64,000 nucleotides of DNA. Source: Acipenser ruthenus (lineage: Eukaryota; Chordata; Actinopteri; Acipenseriformes; Acipenseridae). The stretch lies in assembly GCF_902713425.1 (NCBI RefSeq), contig NC_081246.1, positions 4,767,652 through 4,831,651 on the forward strand, given 5' to 3'. Shown here piece after piece: positions 11,762 to 20,888 of the stretch. Position 1 is the stretch's first letter, and every line of letters starts with the position of its first letter. A program made the position numbers and the translations under genes. The notes beneath the pieces were generated by a model. It saw only the letters and a program-made list of their open reading frames with translations. It ran no database searches and was not told the origin of the DNA.

Positions 11762-12754
11762 ATGTCGTGCCTCGCGGGGAACAAGGGTTCAAAACGTCGC
11801 TCGGTGACTCGATGGGTCGTCAGTGAGGACGGATCGGAGATCATGAAGAAACGGGACGAGGAAGAGGAGGAGGAGGAGGAGGAAGAGGAGAGGAGACGGA
11901 TGCAGTGCGGTAAGAACCAGACCAGCCTTACCAATTCAACACAGCAAACCCCAATCATATTAAACAGAACAGAGACCTCAGCAGAGGCTTACCACACCTC
12001 TCTGTGCTTTTCAATGCTTCCCTGTGCTTTACCAGACCTCTCTGTGCTTTACAATGCTTCCCTGTGCTTTACCAGACCTCTCTGTGCTTTACAATGCTTC
12101 CCTATGCTTTACCAGACTTCTCTGTGCTTTACAATGCTTCCCTATGCTTTACCAGACCTCTCTGTGCTTTACAATGCTCCCCTATGCTTTACCAGACCTC
12201 ACTGTGCTTTACAATGCTTCCCTATGCTTTACCAGACCTCTCTGTGCTTTACAATGCTTCCCTATGCTTTACCAGACCTCTCTGTGCTTTACAATGCTTC
12301 CCTGTGCTTTACCAGACCTCTCTGTGCTTTACAATGCTTCCCTATGCTTTACCAGACCTCTCTGTGCTTTACAATGCTTCCCTGTGCTTTACCAGACCTC
12401 TCTGTGCTTTACAATGCTTCCCTGTGCTTTACCAGACCTCTCTGTGCTTTACAATGCTTCCCTGTGCTTTACCAGACCTCTCTGTGCTTTACAATGCTTC
12501 CCTGTGCTTTACCAGACCTCTCTGTGCTTTACAATGCTTCCCTATGCTTTACCAGACCTCTCTGTGCTTTACAATGCTTCCCTATGCTTTACCAGACCTC
12601 TCTGTGCTTTACAATGCTTCCCTGTGCTTTACCAGACCTCTCTGTGATTTACAATGCTTCCCTATGCTTTACCAGACCTCTCTGTGCTTTACAATGCTTC
12701 CCTATGCTTTACCAGACCTCTCTGTGCTTTACAATGCTTCCCTATGCTTTATGC

Positions 12755-12796
<42 letters not shown>

Positions 12797-15089
12797 TATT
12801 CTGTGCTTGTTGTGTAGAAGCTGAGAAGGAGGAGGAGGATCTGACCATCACCACTGAGACCCTGAATCAGGATCTCCATGACGACAGAGATGTGAGACAG
12901 GGGGGCGGGGCCAGTCTGAAGCCCGCCCCCTCTGGCACGAGCAGTAAGTGAAGCACGTGTGTGTGTCTCTGTGTGTGTGTGTGTGTGTGTGTCTTATTTT
13001 AGATTTATCTAGAGAAACATCCGATTGTGATGAAACTCGCTCAGGACCTTCTTTCATTTGTCTCTGAATGGTTTATATTAATTAATCTCTCCTCTCCTCT
13101 CCTCTCTCCTCTCTCTCTCCCCTCTCCCCTCTCTCTCTTCTCTCTCTCAGTTCTCTCGTACCCGTGTCTTCACTGTGATATTTGCTTCACTGCTCATCAC
13201 TATCTGGAGAAGCACATCAAGCGCTCTCACAGGAAGCAGTACCTGGAGACCCTGCGCAGCAGAGCTGTCAATCTCAAGATGCCCTGCTTCAAGCCCCGCC
13301 CTCTGCCGGTCGGCCCCGCCCCCTCCTCTCGCGCCCGCCCCGCCCCCTCCGGGGTCCGCGCTCACACGGGTAAGGAAACTCACTTGCTGTCTGTCGGTGA
13401 AGTGGCTGTGCCAGGGAGAGAGCTCTGGTTTACTGGTCGCAGTTTTGATTGGCTGTGCATTAGGACACGCCCCTCCCCTCGTTGTTTCTGTGGTTTTGAT
13501 TGGCTGTGCAGATCAAATCAAACCGCGTCGCTCGTCCGATTTGGGATGAAACTTTCTCAGGACCTTGTTTCCTTGTCCCGCAGGTCACCCCTTCCGAAAG
13601 GAATCGTCCTCCATAACCCAGCCCCCCCTGGAGGAGCGGGCCCCCCCCCTCGCCGCTCCCCCTCCCCCTCCCCCTCCCCCCCGCACCCCTGCCCTCACTG
13701 TGACCTCAGCTTCCAGCACGCAGATGAACTGGAGTCCCACCAGGAGCACCACAACCTGGCCCAGACCCTGTACCTGTGCAGCGAGTGCGGGCGGAGCTTC
13801 AGGGACTACCTCTCCCTGGAGGAGCACCTGAGGGGGCACAGCCCCGCCCCCGAGCCTGGTAGCCCCGCCCCCTGTGATGAGGAGGAGGAGGAGCCTGGCT
13901 GCCCAGCTCCCTGTAAAGAGAAGGGGGAGGAGTCTGGCAGCATCCCCTGTAAGGATGAGGGGGAGGAGTCTGGCAGTCCCGCCCCCTGTAAGGATGAGGG
14001 GGAGGAGTCTGGGAATGTGCATCGCTGCTCTGACTGTGGAGAGAGCTTCACAAGGCTGGAGTTACTGGTGAGGCACCGTCAGCGATCGCACTCCCAGTCC
14101 CCCTCCCAGTCCTCCCAGTTTCCCTGCCTCCGGTGCAGCAAGGTGTTCCGGACGGCCCGCTACCTGAAAACCCATCAGAACATCCACTCGGGCCAGGCTC
14201 CCTACCAGTGCTCCCAGTGCCAGAAACCATTCGCCCAACTGGGAGACCTGAAGACTCACGAGAGGGTCCACACCGGGGAGAGACCGTACAGGTGAGAGGA
14301 GAGGGGGACAGATAGAGGGGTGCAGAGAGATGAGAACAGAGAGATAGAGAGGAGGACAGAGATAGAGAGGGGTACAGAGAGATGGAGAGGGGTACAGAGA
14401 GATGGAGAGGGGTACAGAGATAGAGAGGAGAACAGAGAGATAGAGAGGGGTACAGAGAGATAGAGAGAGGGGGTCAGAGAGATGGAGAGGGGTACAGAGA
14501 GATAGAGAGGGGTACAGAGAGATAGAGAGAGGGGTACAGAGAGATGGAGAGGGGTACAGAGAGATAGAGAGGGGTACAGAGAGATAGAGAGGGGTACAGA
14601 GAGATAGAGAGGGGTACAGAGAGATAGAGAGGGGTACAGAGAGATAGAGAGGGGTACAGAGAGATAGAGAGGGGTACAGAGAGATAGAGAGAGGGGTACA
14701 GAGAGATAGAGGGGTACAGAGAGATAGAGAGGAGTACAGAGAGATAGAGAGGGGTACAGAGAGATGGAGAGAGGGGTGTTTGCAGTGTGTAAGAGTTTTG
14801 CTAATCCTCTATATTAATGCCTCCCTGTGTGTCTCTGTCTCTGTCTCTCAGGTGTTTGGAGTGTGGGAAGACATTTGGACGCTCCGGCACTCTGAAGAAA
14901 CACTGGCGCACTCACACGGGAGAGACACCCTACAGCTGCGGGGTGTGCGCTAAGAGCTTCAACCAGAGGGGGGCGCTCAAAACACACCAGAGAATCCACA
15001 CGGGAGAGACACCCTACCACTGCACACACTGTGACCGGCATTTTACATACTCTTACCAGTACAGGAGCCACGCCTGCACCAGAGACTAG
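11762..15089 (+). CDS. Multi-exon C2H2 zinc-finger protein (acidic N-terminus, about seven fingers)
   Basis: Five coding exons are supported by consensus splice sites: 11762-11909, 12818-12943, 13151-13369, 13584-14291 and 14852-15089. The chosen ATG (MSCLAGNKG) leads to an 11-residue acidic run. Exon 3 has a CxxC..HxxxxH finger (CLHC...HIKRSH). Exon 4 encodes four fingers: CPHC, CSEC, CSDC (then HRQRSH) and CLRC/CSQC units. Exon 5 completes the finger split at RPY|R and adds CGVC and CTHC units before TAG. TGEKP-like linkers (TGERPY, TGETPY) indicate a nuclear DNA-binding protein. Acidic [10 protein letters not shown]-like repeats lie between fingers. Exon phases agree, except that exon 4 is one base short of joining both neighbours; its C-rich tract (about 13640-13690) is the likely place. 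Either an assembly or length error there or a different acceptor would explain it. Introns hold the 40-bp satellite and a 20-bp repeat. Confidence 0.75.
11995..12745. repeat. 40-bp satellite, about 19 copies, inverted relative to 3.3-5.3 kb
   Basis: The unit reads CCTATGCTTTACCAGACCTC then TCTGTGCTTTACAATGCTTC, the reverse complement of the unit at 3250-5320. It lies in the intron before the exon at 12818. A/G (CCTATG/CCTGTG) is the main variation. It ends in ATGCTTTATGCTTT before an ATT run. Confidence 0.95.
12755..12799. repeat. (ATT)n microsatellite
   Basis: About 14 uninterrupted ATT units immediately upstream of the splice acceptor TGTGTAG at 12811-12817. Its length could affect acceptor strength. 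Confidence 0.95.
14310..14775. repeat. 20-bp intronic minisatellite (GAGAGATAGAGAGGGGTACA)n
   Basis: About 22 units lie between the exon ending 14291 and the acceptor at 14850. Variants replace GATAGA by GATGGA, and a few units are 2 bases longer. Confidence 0.92.
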
Positions 15090-15930
15090 AGAGAGAGAGA
15101 GGAGAGGGGGGAGAGAGGGAGGGGAGAGGAGAGAGAGGGGAGAGAGAGGGGGAGGAGGGAGGAGGAGGGAGGAGAGAGAGGGGGGAGAGAGGGGGAGGAG
15201 GGAGGAGAGAGAGGGAGGAGAGAGAGGGAGGAGAGGAGAGGGGGAGAGAGAGAGAGGAGAGAGAGAGGAGAGGAGGGGAGGAGAGGGGAGAGAGAGGAGA
15301 GAGAGAGGAGAGGGGGGAGAGAGGAGAGGAGGGGAGAGAGGAGAGGAGGGGAGAAGGGAGAGGAGGGGGGGAGCTCGATTTCAAGCGTTTAAAATCTCTG
15401 AAGGAGCTGAAAGATACACAGAAAGCAGGAGCAGAGACACACAGTGTGGAGACCGAGGGAAGAGACACGTCTTCACACACAGAGACAGGCAGTGTGGAGA
15501 CCGAGGGGAAGAGACACGTCTTCGGACACAGAGACGCACAGTGTGGAGACCGAGAGGAGAGACACGTCTTCACACAGAGAGACAGACAGTGTGGAGGTGA
15601 AGTATGGAGATCAAGGGGAGAGACACGTCTTCACACAGAGAGACAGACAGTGTGGAGGTGAAGCGAGGAGACCGAGGGGAGAGACACGTCTTCACACAGA
15701 GACACACAGTGTGGAGGTGAAGTGAGGAGACCGAGGGGAGAGACACGTCTTCACACAGAGACACACAGTGTGGAGGTGAAGTGAGGAGACCGAGGGGAGA
15801 GACACGTCTTCACACAGAGACACAGACAGTGTGGAGGTGAAGTGTGGAGACCGAGGGGAGAGACACGTCTTCACACAGAGAGACAGACAGTGTGGAGACT
15901 GAGGGGAGAGACACGTCTTCACACACAGAG
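15090..15930. repeat. GA-rich tract plus about 48-62-bp repeat in the 3' UTR
   Basis: 15090-15375 is purine-only GGAGAGA sequence directly after the stop codon. From 15420 to 15930 about nine units share GAGACCGAGGGGAGAGACAC then GTCTTCACACAGAGACAGAC and AGTGTGGAG, with unequal lengths. It is probably transcribed as the 3' UTR of the ZNF gene. An AATAAA occurs at 17054-17059, and no nearer canonical signal was noticed. Confidence 0.85.
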
Positions 15931-16560
15931 ACGGGAGGGGCTGGGATGGGCTCCCTAGCCACGTTACTGACGCTGCCCCTCAGAGATAACAAGGGCTCCC
16001 TGGCTCAGACACTAGAGGGCGCTGCTCTTCTGTAAAGACGCTGGCAATGTGTGTTTTTAAACGTCTGTGTGTGTGTGCGTGCGTGTGCGTGTGCGTGCGT
16101 GCGTGCGTGCGTGTAAAGGTGTGGGGGAAACGATGTCTTTAATGTGAAACGTCCATGCAGGATCCTTCTAGAAAGACCCTTCTAGTGGCTCTGATATAGA
16201 AAGGTGCATGGTGGGGTCCTGCCTGAGCCTCCAGCAGGGTGGCACTCAAATCCTCCCGTCTTCTGTACCTGTGCAGTTACATTTCCAATAGAAAACATGA
16301 GAACTAATCAGACCTGTGTGTGAGTAATCACCTGACTTCTTTAGGAAGTTAGGGGGAGATATATATATATGTGAAATGGACCATTTAAAATAGAGACTGA
16401 ACAATTATTACTGGATCAAAATCAGGGTTTCTCAATCGTGATAGTTTTTCTGACGGGGATAAATGTATTTTAGGACGTTCTCTGAAAGAACCGGATCCAA
16501 AGCGACCCTGATAAAAGGAATCTCGATCTCAAAACAGAGGATTACAAAATCCCCATCGCT
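15931..16560. other. Probable 3' UTR or intergenic, no gene seen
   Basis: Unique sequence with a GTGCGTGC run near 16070-16115. A near-CTCF motif ACACTAGAGGGCGC lies around 16008-16021. No open frame with gene-like features was found. Confidence 0.5.
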
Positions 16561-16925
16561 GCGCTCCAGATTACAAGTTTGGAAAAACCTGCCCCAGGAG
16601 GTTCCAGGTTCAAATCTCCCGGCTCAGCCACTGACTCACTGTGTGTGTGTGTGTGAGAGTGACACAGGTGAGAGGAGTGTGTGCGTGTGTGAGTGACACA
16701 GGTGAGAGGAGTGTGTGTGTGTGAGTGACACAGGTGAGAGGAGTGTGTGTGTGTGAGAGAGAGAGCGACACAGGAGAGAGGAGTGTGTGTGTGTGAGTGA
16801 GCGACACAGGTGAGAGAGGAGTGTGTGTGTGTGAGAGAGAGAAAGATGATGATGATGATGCAGGGGTCACCTCCTAGTCTCTGGAAATCGTTTTGGATAA
16901 AAGCGTCTTCTGAATGACTAATTAA
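16560..16925 (+). mobile_element. Diverged tRNA-type SINE whose middle became a minisatellite
   Basis: The head resembles family A: GGTTCCAGGTTCAAATCTCC (B box) followed by CAGCCACTGACTCACTGTGT. The tail TTTTGGATAAAAGCGTCTTC plus TGAATGACTAA lies at 16890-16920. Between them (16640-16850) about six units of TGTGTGTGAGTGACACAGGT then GAGAGGAG replace the normal centre. Confidence 0.65.
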
Positions 16926-17248
16926 TAATAATTAATTAGCAGTGACTGAAGGGGATCTCCAGAACACAGCGTTGTTTGTTCAGACCGTTCTGTAAATAAT
17001 CACACAGTCAATGCAAAGTGAACGAGGCTTTTTAATGTAAAAATAATAATAACAATAAAGACTGGCTAATTAATAATAATAATGATAATAATGATAATAA
17101 TGATGGTCCCGTGTCTGCATTTCTTCATCTGTTAAATAAACCAGCCTGTCAGTGAAACCCATCCCCCATCGCCACGGCTGAGGATGAAGAAGAAGAATCT
17201 GCCTGTCAGTGACTCGCCCCATCTCCGTTTCAGTTGTCTGTATAAAGA

Positions 17249-17310
17249 ACTACAGCTCCCATCATCCCTCCCTGTTTCTGTCAGTGCAGAGGCATGCTGG
17301 GAGCTGTAGT
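17249..17310. repeat. Second ACTACAGCTCCC foldback, arms with two mismatches
   Basis: The left arm 17249-17270 begins ACTACAGCTCCCATCAT. The right arm 17289-17310 ends CTGGGAGCTGTAGT. Family member of the perfect foldback at 2470-2531. Confidence 0.75.
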
Positions 17311-17394
17311 TTCCATTCTGGTGCTTATAGTCCTGATCATTTCATTAGCAGCACGTATTCAGTTGCCTGGATATGAAGAACTACAGTTTTCTTA

Positions 17395-17535
17395 TACTAT
17401 AGACAGACAGACAGACAAACAGACAGGCAAAGAGACACACAGGCAGGCAGAGAGACACAGAAAGAGAGACACACAGACAGGCAGAGAGACAAACAGACAA
17501 GCAGAAAGACACAGACAGGCACAGAGACACACAGA
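17395..17535. repeat. Imperfect (AGAC)n tract
   Basis: AGACAGAC units mixed with AGGC and AGAGACAC over about 140 bp. Confidence 0.85.
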
Positions 17536-17559
17536 AACACTCTACAATATAATCCCTTT

Positions 17560-18140
17560 TTCTTGGTGTCTGTGTTAGTTTGCTACATTCTTCCAGAGTT
17601 TAGAATACAATAAAGCCAGTAATTTAAGCAATGTTCTGCCTGCCTGGAACTAGAATGGGGAATGTAAACTAACTGGAAAGTCATCTGTCTAGTTTCTGAT
17701 GAACTAGTTCTGCACAGAAAGCTGAACTCTGGTAGAATGTAGCAAACATTCACTCAGGAATAATATTGTAGTTTCTGTAGAAGCTCTTATCCAATTGTAG
17801 ATTCAGTGGTTTCGCACGATTGATTAGACTGAAGCAAAAATACTGTTAAACTGAAGTCTAGTGGAACAATGTATTAAACACGCACCCATGCAATCGTATT
17901 GACTGTGAAACTGCACACAGATCTGTTACTCCGGCGCTGTGTCGTTTTCCTGCAGCCAGTACTTGTGTGGAGGCCTGGCGCCATCTACTGGGAGACGTGA
18001 GAATAGCAGGGAGAGGTTTGTCATTCATTTCAATGGGAGAGAGATGATTCAGTCTCTGGTATCTGGAAAGGTAATACTCCAGTTTAAATGTGTCTGTATT
18101 ATACAAGACAGTGATACACATACATAAGGTATTATTAGCC
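17560..18140 (+). repeat. CTCF-bearing module of the ZNF unit, copy 1 (+ orientation)
   Basis: Begins TCTTGGTGTCTGTGTTAGTT and runs through AATGTTCTGCCTGCCTGGAA, GGAACAATGTATTAAACA and the CTCF consensus at 17978-17991 to CATTTCAATGGGAGAGAG. The same module recurs at 25045-25690 (+) and, reverse-complemented, at about 39890-40555, 44210-44880, 49840-50500 and 56440-57112. It lies just upstream of the Z1 promoter. Confidence 0.85.
17978..17991 (-). promoter_or_regulatory. Consensus CTCF-type motif, unit Z1
   Basis: The reverse complement CCAGTAGATGGCGC fits CCASYAGRKGGCRS exactly. It sits about 450 bp upstream of the promoter, antisense to Z1. Confidence 0.55.
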
Positions 18141-18311
18141 ATTTGTAGCGTTATAAATTAATCGGCTATGAACCAACAATAACTTCTCAATTTTTAACTG
18201 ACAGATCAGCTGCCAACCTTCGTTAATGTTTTATATAATTAATACAACTATAATCTGTGTGCTTGTTTTAAATAAATAAAATAATCTCATGTTTTCATGC
18301 ATCACCACCGA

Positions 18312-18312
<1 letters not shown>

Positions 18313-18390
<78 letters not shown>
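18313..18390. repeat. (ATT)n microsatellite
   Basis: About 26 uninterrupted ATT units between the CTCF module and the promoter. Confidence 0.95.
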
Positions 18391-18435
18391 CACTGAAAGG
18401 TACACGAGTATATAAATGCGCCTGTCTTCTTGATT

Positions 18436-18634
18436 ATACGGTAAACTGCCACAGAGCTGATCCCCTATTGGTTAGGAGAGCCCCAGCGCGTCCAATCACC
18501 GGAGGACTCCTCGGTTCGGAATGACTCCGCAGCCAATGGCAGGCGAGAGAGGGGGCGGGTTTGTTTTCGCTTCGGTTCCTCACAATATTCTTCCCTGAAG
18601 GAGAGAGAGGAGGCCGGAGAGGCTGAATTAACGA
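18436..18634 (+). promoter_or_regulatory. CCAAT-rich promoter and first exon of Z1
   Basis: Three CCAAT elements lie within 90 bp: CTATTGGTTAGG, GTCCAATCACC and AGCCAATGGC, with a GC box GGGGGCGGG at about 18551. Downstream GAAGGAGAGAGAGGAGGCCG leads to a splice donor CGA|GTAAGA at 18635. No TATA box was seen. NF-Y is the obvious CCAAT binder. Nearly identical blocks precede all six minus-strand paralogs, which is strong evidence of function. Confidence 0.7.
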
Positions 18635-19365
18635 GTAAGATTTTAAATATAAATTCATTTTATTACATTTGTTAACCGGTACAGACTCTTACATTTGATC
18701 AGTTCTACTGAACACAGTTTGTTTCGTGTAATAATATTTTCAGAAAGCGGGTCGTTTTGTTCCCGTGGATGATGATAATAATTGTATCTCACACACACGC
18801 AGGCCCACCGAGAGGGCAGCCGCTGGAAAAACTAAAAAAAACTAAAAAAACAAAACTTAAAAAATCAATTCCGGTCAATTAATATCAAACATTTAAACAT
18901 TTTTAAAAACGCGTAACCGCTCGAGCCCTCCGCGCTGCGCGGGAGCGTTTGCGTTCGCGCGCGCCGCCGCCACGTAAACAAACAAGCCGTCCTTGTTGTT
19001 TCCGGTGTGAGGCTGCGCTCCGCTCCGCTGCAGACTCGACAGTCCTGAACACTGAACCGATGCGCTTCTGTGCGAGGCTAATGTACGCGCTGTGCAAATA
19101 CCAGCCATGCATTAGAAACATACAGAGAGAAACGCTGCCTGTGTGTTTATGACTCGCACTGCCAGTGCACGCCTCAGTCCTGCTCTAGGAAAGCATTTCC
19201 CACTAGTTTTTATTTGGAAGTGTGGATTTGTTGAATAAGTTGCTCTGTCAGTTTTCATGTTTGAATATTTATCTGTTTAGAACTGTCTTTGTTTCTGTGA
19301 TTTTGGTCTGTCTCTCCTTCCTCCTTGTTATAGAAAATCACCTTCATCTCACTCAGTGCAGCACA
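18635..19365 (+). other. Z1 first intron, conserved CpG-rich segment
   Basis: Holds the GC-rich segment GCGTAACCGCTCGAGCCCTC ... GTGCGAGGCTAATGTACG (about 18910-19100) and then CACGCCTCAGTCCTGCTCTA. It matches 33540-33860 inverted and, in part, every minus-strand unit. Short open frames conserved between copies reflect the duplication, not coding. Alternative first exons cannot be excluded. Confidence 0.5.
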
Positions 19366-19597
19366 TTTATTTATTTAGCAGACGCCTTTATCCAAGGCGA
19401 TTTACAGAGACTAGGGTGTGTGAACTATGCATCAGCTGCAGAGTCACTTACAACTACGTCTCACCCGAAAGACAGAGCACAAGGAGGTTAAGTGACTTGC
19501 TCAGGGTCACACAATGAGTCAGTGGCTGAGGTGGGATTTGAACCGGGGACCTCCTAGTTACAAGCCCTTTTCTTTAACCACTGGACCACACAGCCTC
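19366..19597 (-). mobile_element. SINE family A, reverse, in the Z1 intron
   Basis: Same structure as 5479-5715. The matching intron of Z2 (about 30305) is uninterrupted (GCAGCACATTTGTGAACATG), so the insertion came after Z1 and Z2 separated or was lost in Z2. Confidence 0.85.
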
Positions 19598-19733
19598 CTT
19601 TGTGAGCATGGTAATGAATGGAGTCTGAAGTTGGTAAGGCAAGTTCATAGAATTTAAGAAATTGATTGTAACAGATTGTATTTTTTTTCAGAAAACAAAA
19701 CTGGATTATCCTTGTGAAAGAGAAGATTCAACG

Positions 19734-20885
19734 ATGGAGCCTGTCCATATTAAAGAGGAGAGTCCTGTACTAGAATCAGTCCATATTAAACAGGAGAGTC
19801 CTGTACTAGAATCAGTCCATATTAAACAGGAGAGTCCTGTACTAGAATCAGTCCATATTAAACAGGAGAGTCCTGTACTAGAATCAGTCCATATTAAACA
19901 GGAGAGTCCTGTACTAGAATCAGTCCATATTAAAGAGGAGAGTCCTGTACTGGAATCAGTCCATATTAAACAGGAGAGTCCTGTACTAGAATCAGTCCAT
20001 ATTAAAGAGGAGAGTCCTGTACTGGAATCAGTCCATATTAAAGAGGAGAGTCCTGAACTAGACCCTGTCCATGTTGAAGAGGAGGGTAACCATTTTAAAA
20101 CAAGCAGCTTGCAGGGCTCTCTGTCCTGTACAGAATGTGGAAAGAGTTTCAGACAGTCACAAAACCTGAAACTTCACCTGCTAATCCACACTGGAGAGAA
20201 ACCACATGTTTGTGCTGACTGTGGGAAGAGTTTCATACGTTTACAACATCTGAAACTTCACCAGCTAATCCACACTGGAGAGAAACCGCATGTCTGTGCT
20301 GACTGTGGGAAGAGTTTCAGATGTTCACAAAGCCTAAAACTTCACCAGCGAATCCACACAGGAGAGAAACCGTATTTCTGTGCTGACTGTGGGAAGAATT
20401 TCAGACATTTACAAAACCTGAAACTTCACCAGCGAATCCACACTGGAGAGAAACCGTATGTCTGTGCTGACTGTGGCAAGAGTTTCAGAGATTTACAAGG
20501 TCTGAAACTTCACCAGCGAATCCACACTGGAGAGAAACCGCATGTCTGTACTGACTGTGGGAAGAGATTCAGTAAGTCAAGCTATGTGAAGAGACACCAG
20601 CGGATTCACACAGGAGATAAACCGTATCTGTGTAGTAAATGTGGGAAGAGTTTCAATCAGTTAGCTAACCTTAAAACCCACCAGTTAATTCACACAGGAG
20701 AGAAGCCACATCGCTGTCATGACTGTGGGAAGAGTTTCAGACAGTCAGGTGACTTGAAAATACACCAGCGAATCCACAGTGGAGACGAACCACATGTCTG
20801 TCGCAGGAGAGAACCCACAATTCCACATCACTGTGAAATGTCTCTGCTGACTGTGGTAAGTGTTTCAGATGGATATACAGCTTGA
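19734..20885 (+). CDS. Z1: C2H2 zinc-finger protein with nine IKxE repeats and eight fingers, 3' truncated
   Basis: The exon begins after TTTTTTTTCAG at 19691. The ATG at 19734 (ACGATGG, good Kozak context) was chosen because all paralogs share it. Residues 1-111 are nine VHIK[E/Q]ESPVLES units, each with a Psi-K-x-E SUMO consensus. The spacer [20 protein letters not shown] follows, then eight C2H2 fingers of the CADCGKSF...[13 protein letters not shown] type. Family knowledge points to a nuclear sequence-specific DNA-binding protein; the repeat array suggests SUMO-dependent repression (inference). After finger 8 (SGDEPHVC) the frame is shifted relative to a ninth finger and stops at 20883-20885. 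That ninth finger is interrupted four bases later by a hAT element and resumes at 23150. No KRAB, SCAN or BTB domain is seen. Confidence 0.85.
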   Translation: MEPVHIKEESPVLESVHIKQESPVLESVHIKQESPVLESVHIKQESPVLESVHIKQESPVLESVHIKEESPVLESVHIKQESPVLESVHIKEESPVLESVHIKEESPELDPVHVEEEGNHFKTSSLQGSLSCTECGKSFRQSQNLKLHLLIHTGEKPHVCADCGKSFIRLQHLKLHQLIHTGEKPHVCADCGKSFRCSQSLKLHQRIHTGEKPYFCADCGKNFRHLQNLKLHQRIHTGEKPYVCADCGKSFRDLQGLKLHQRIHTGEKPHVCTDCGKRFSKSSYVKRHQRIHTGDKPYLCSKCGKSFNQLANLKTHQLIHTGEKPHRCHDCGKSFRQSGDLKIHQRIHSGDEPHVCRRREPTIPHHCEMSLLTVVSVSDGYTA

Positions 20886-20888
20886 GAG

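Noticed and set aside
9648-11826. Open frames of 78-187 codons repeating [16 protein letters not shown]
   Set aside because: They arise from the 106-bp satellite. Only the end joining the exon at 11762 is kept.
18949-19152. Conserved small frame MRSRAPPPRKQTSRP (also at 33607, 38907, 48803 and 55436)
   Set aside because: It is conserved only because the leader is duplicated. The frame is interrupted by SINEs and AAT runs in most copies.
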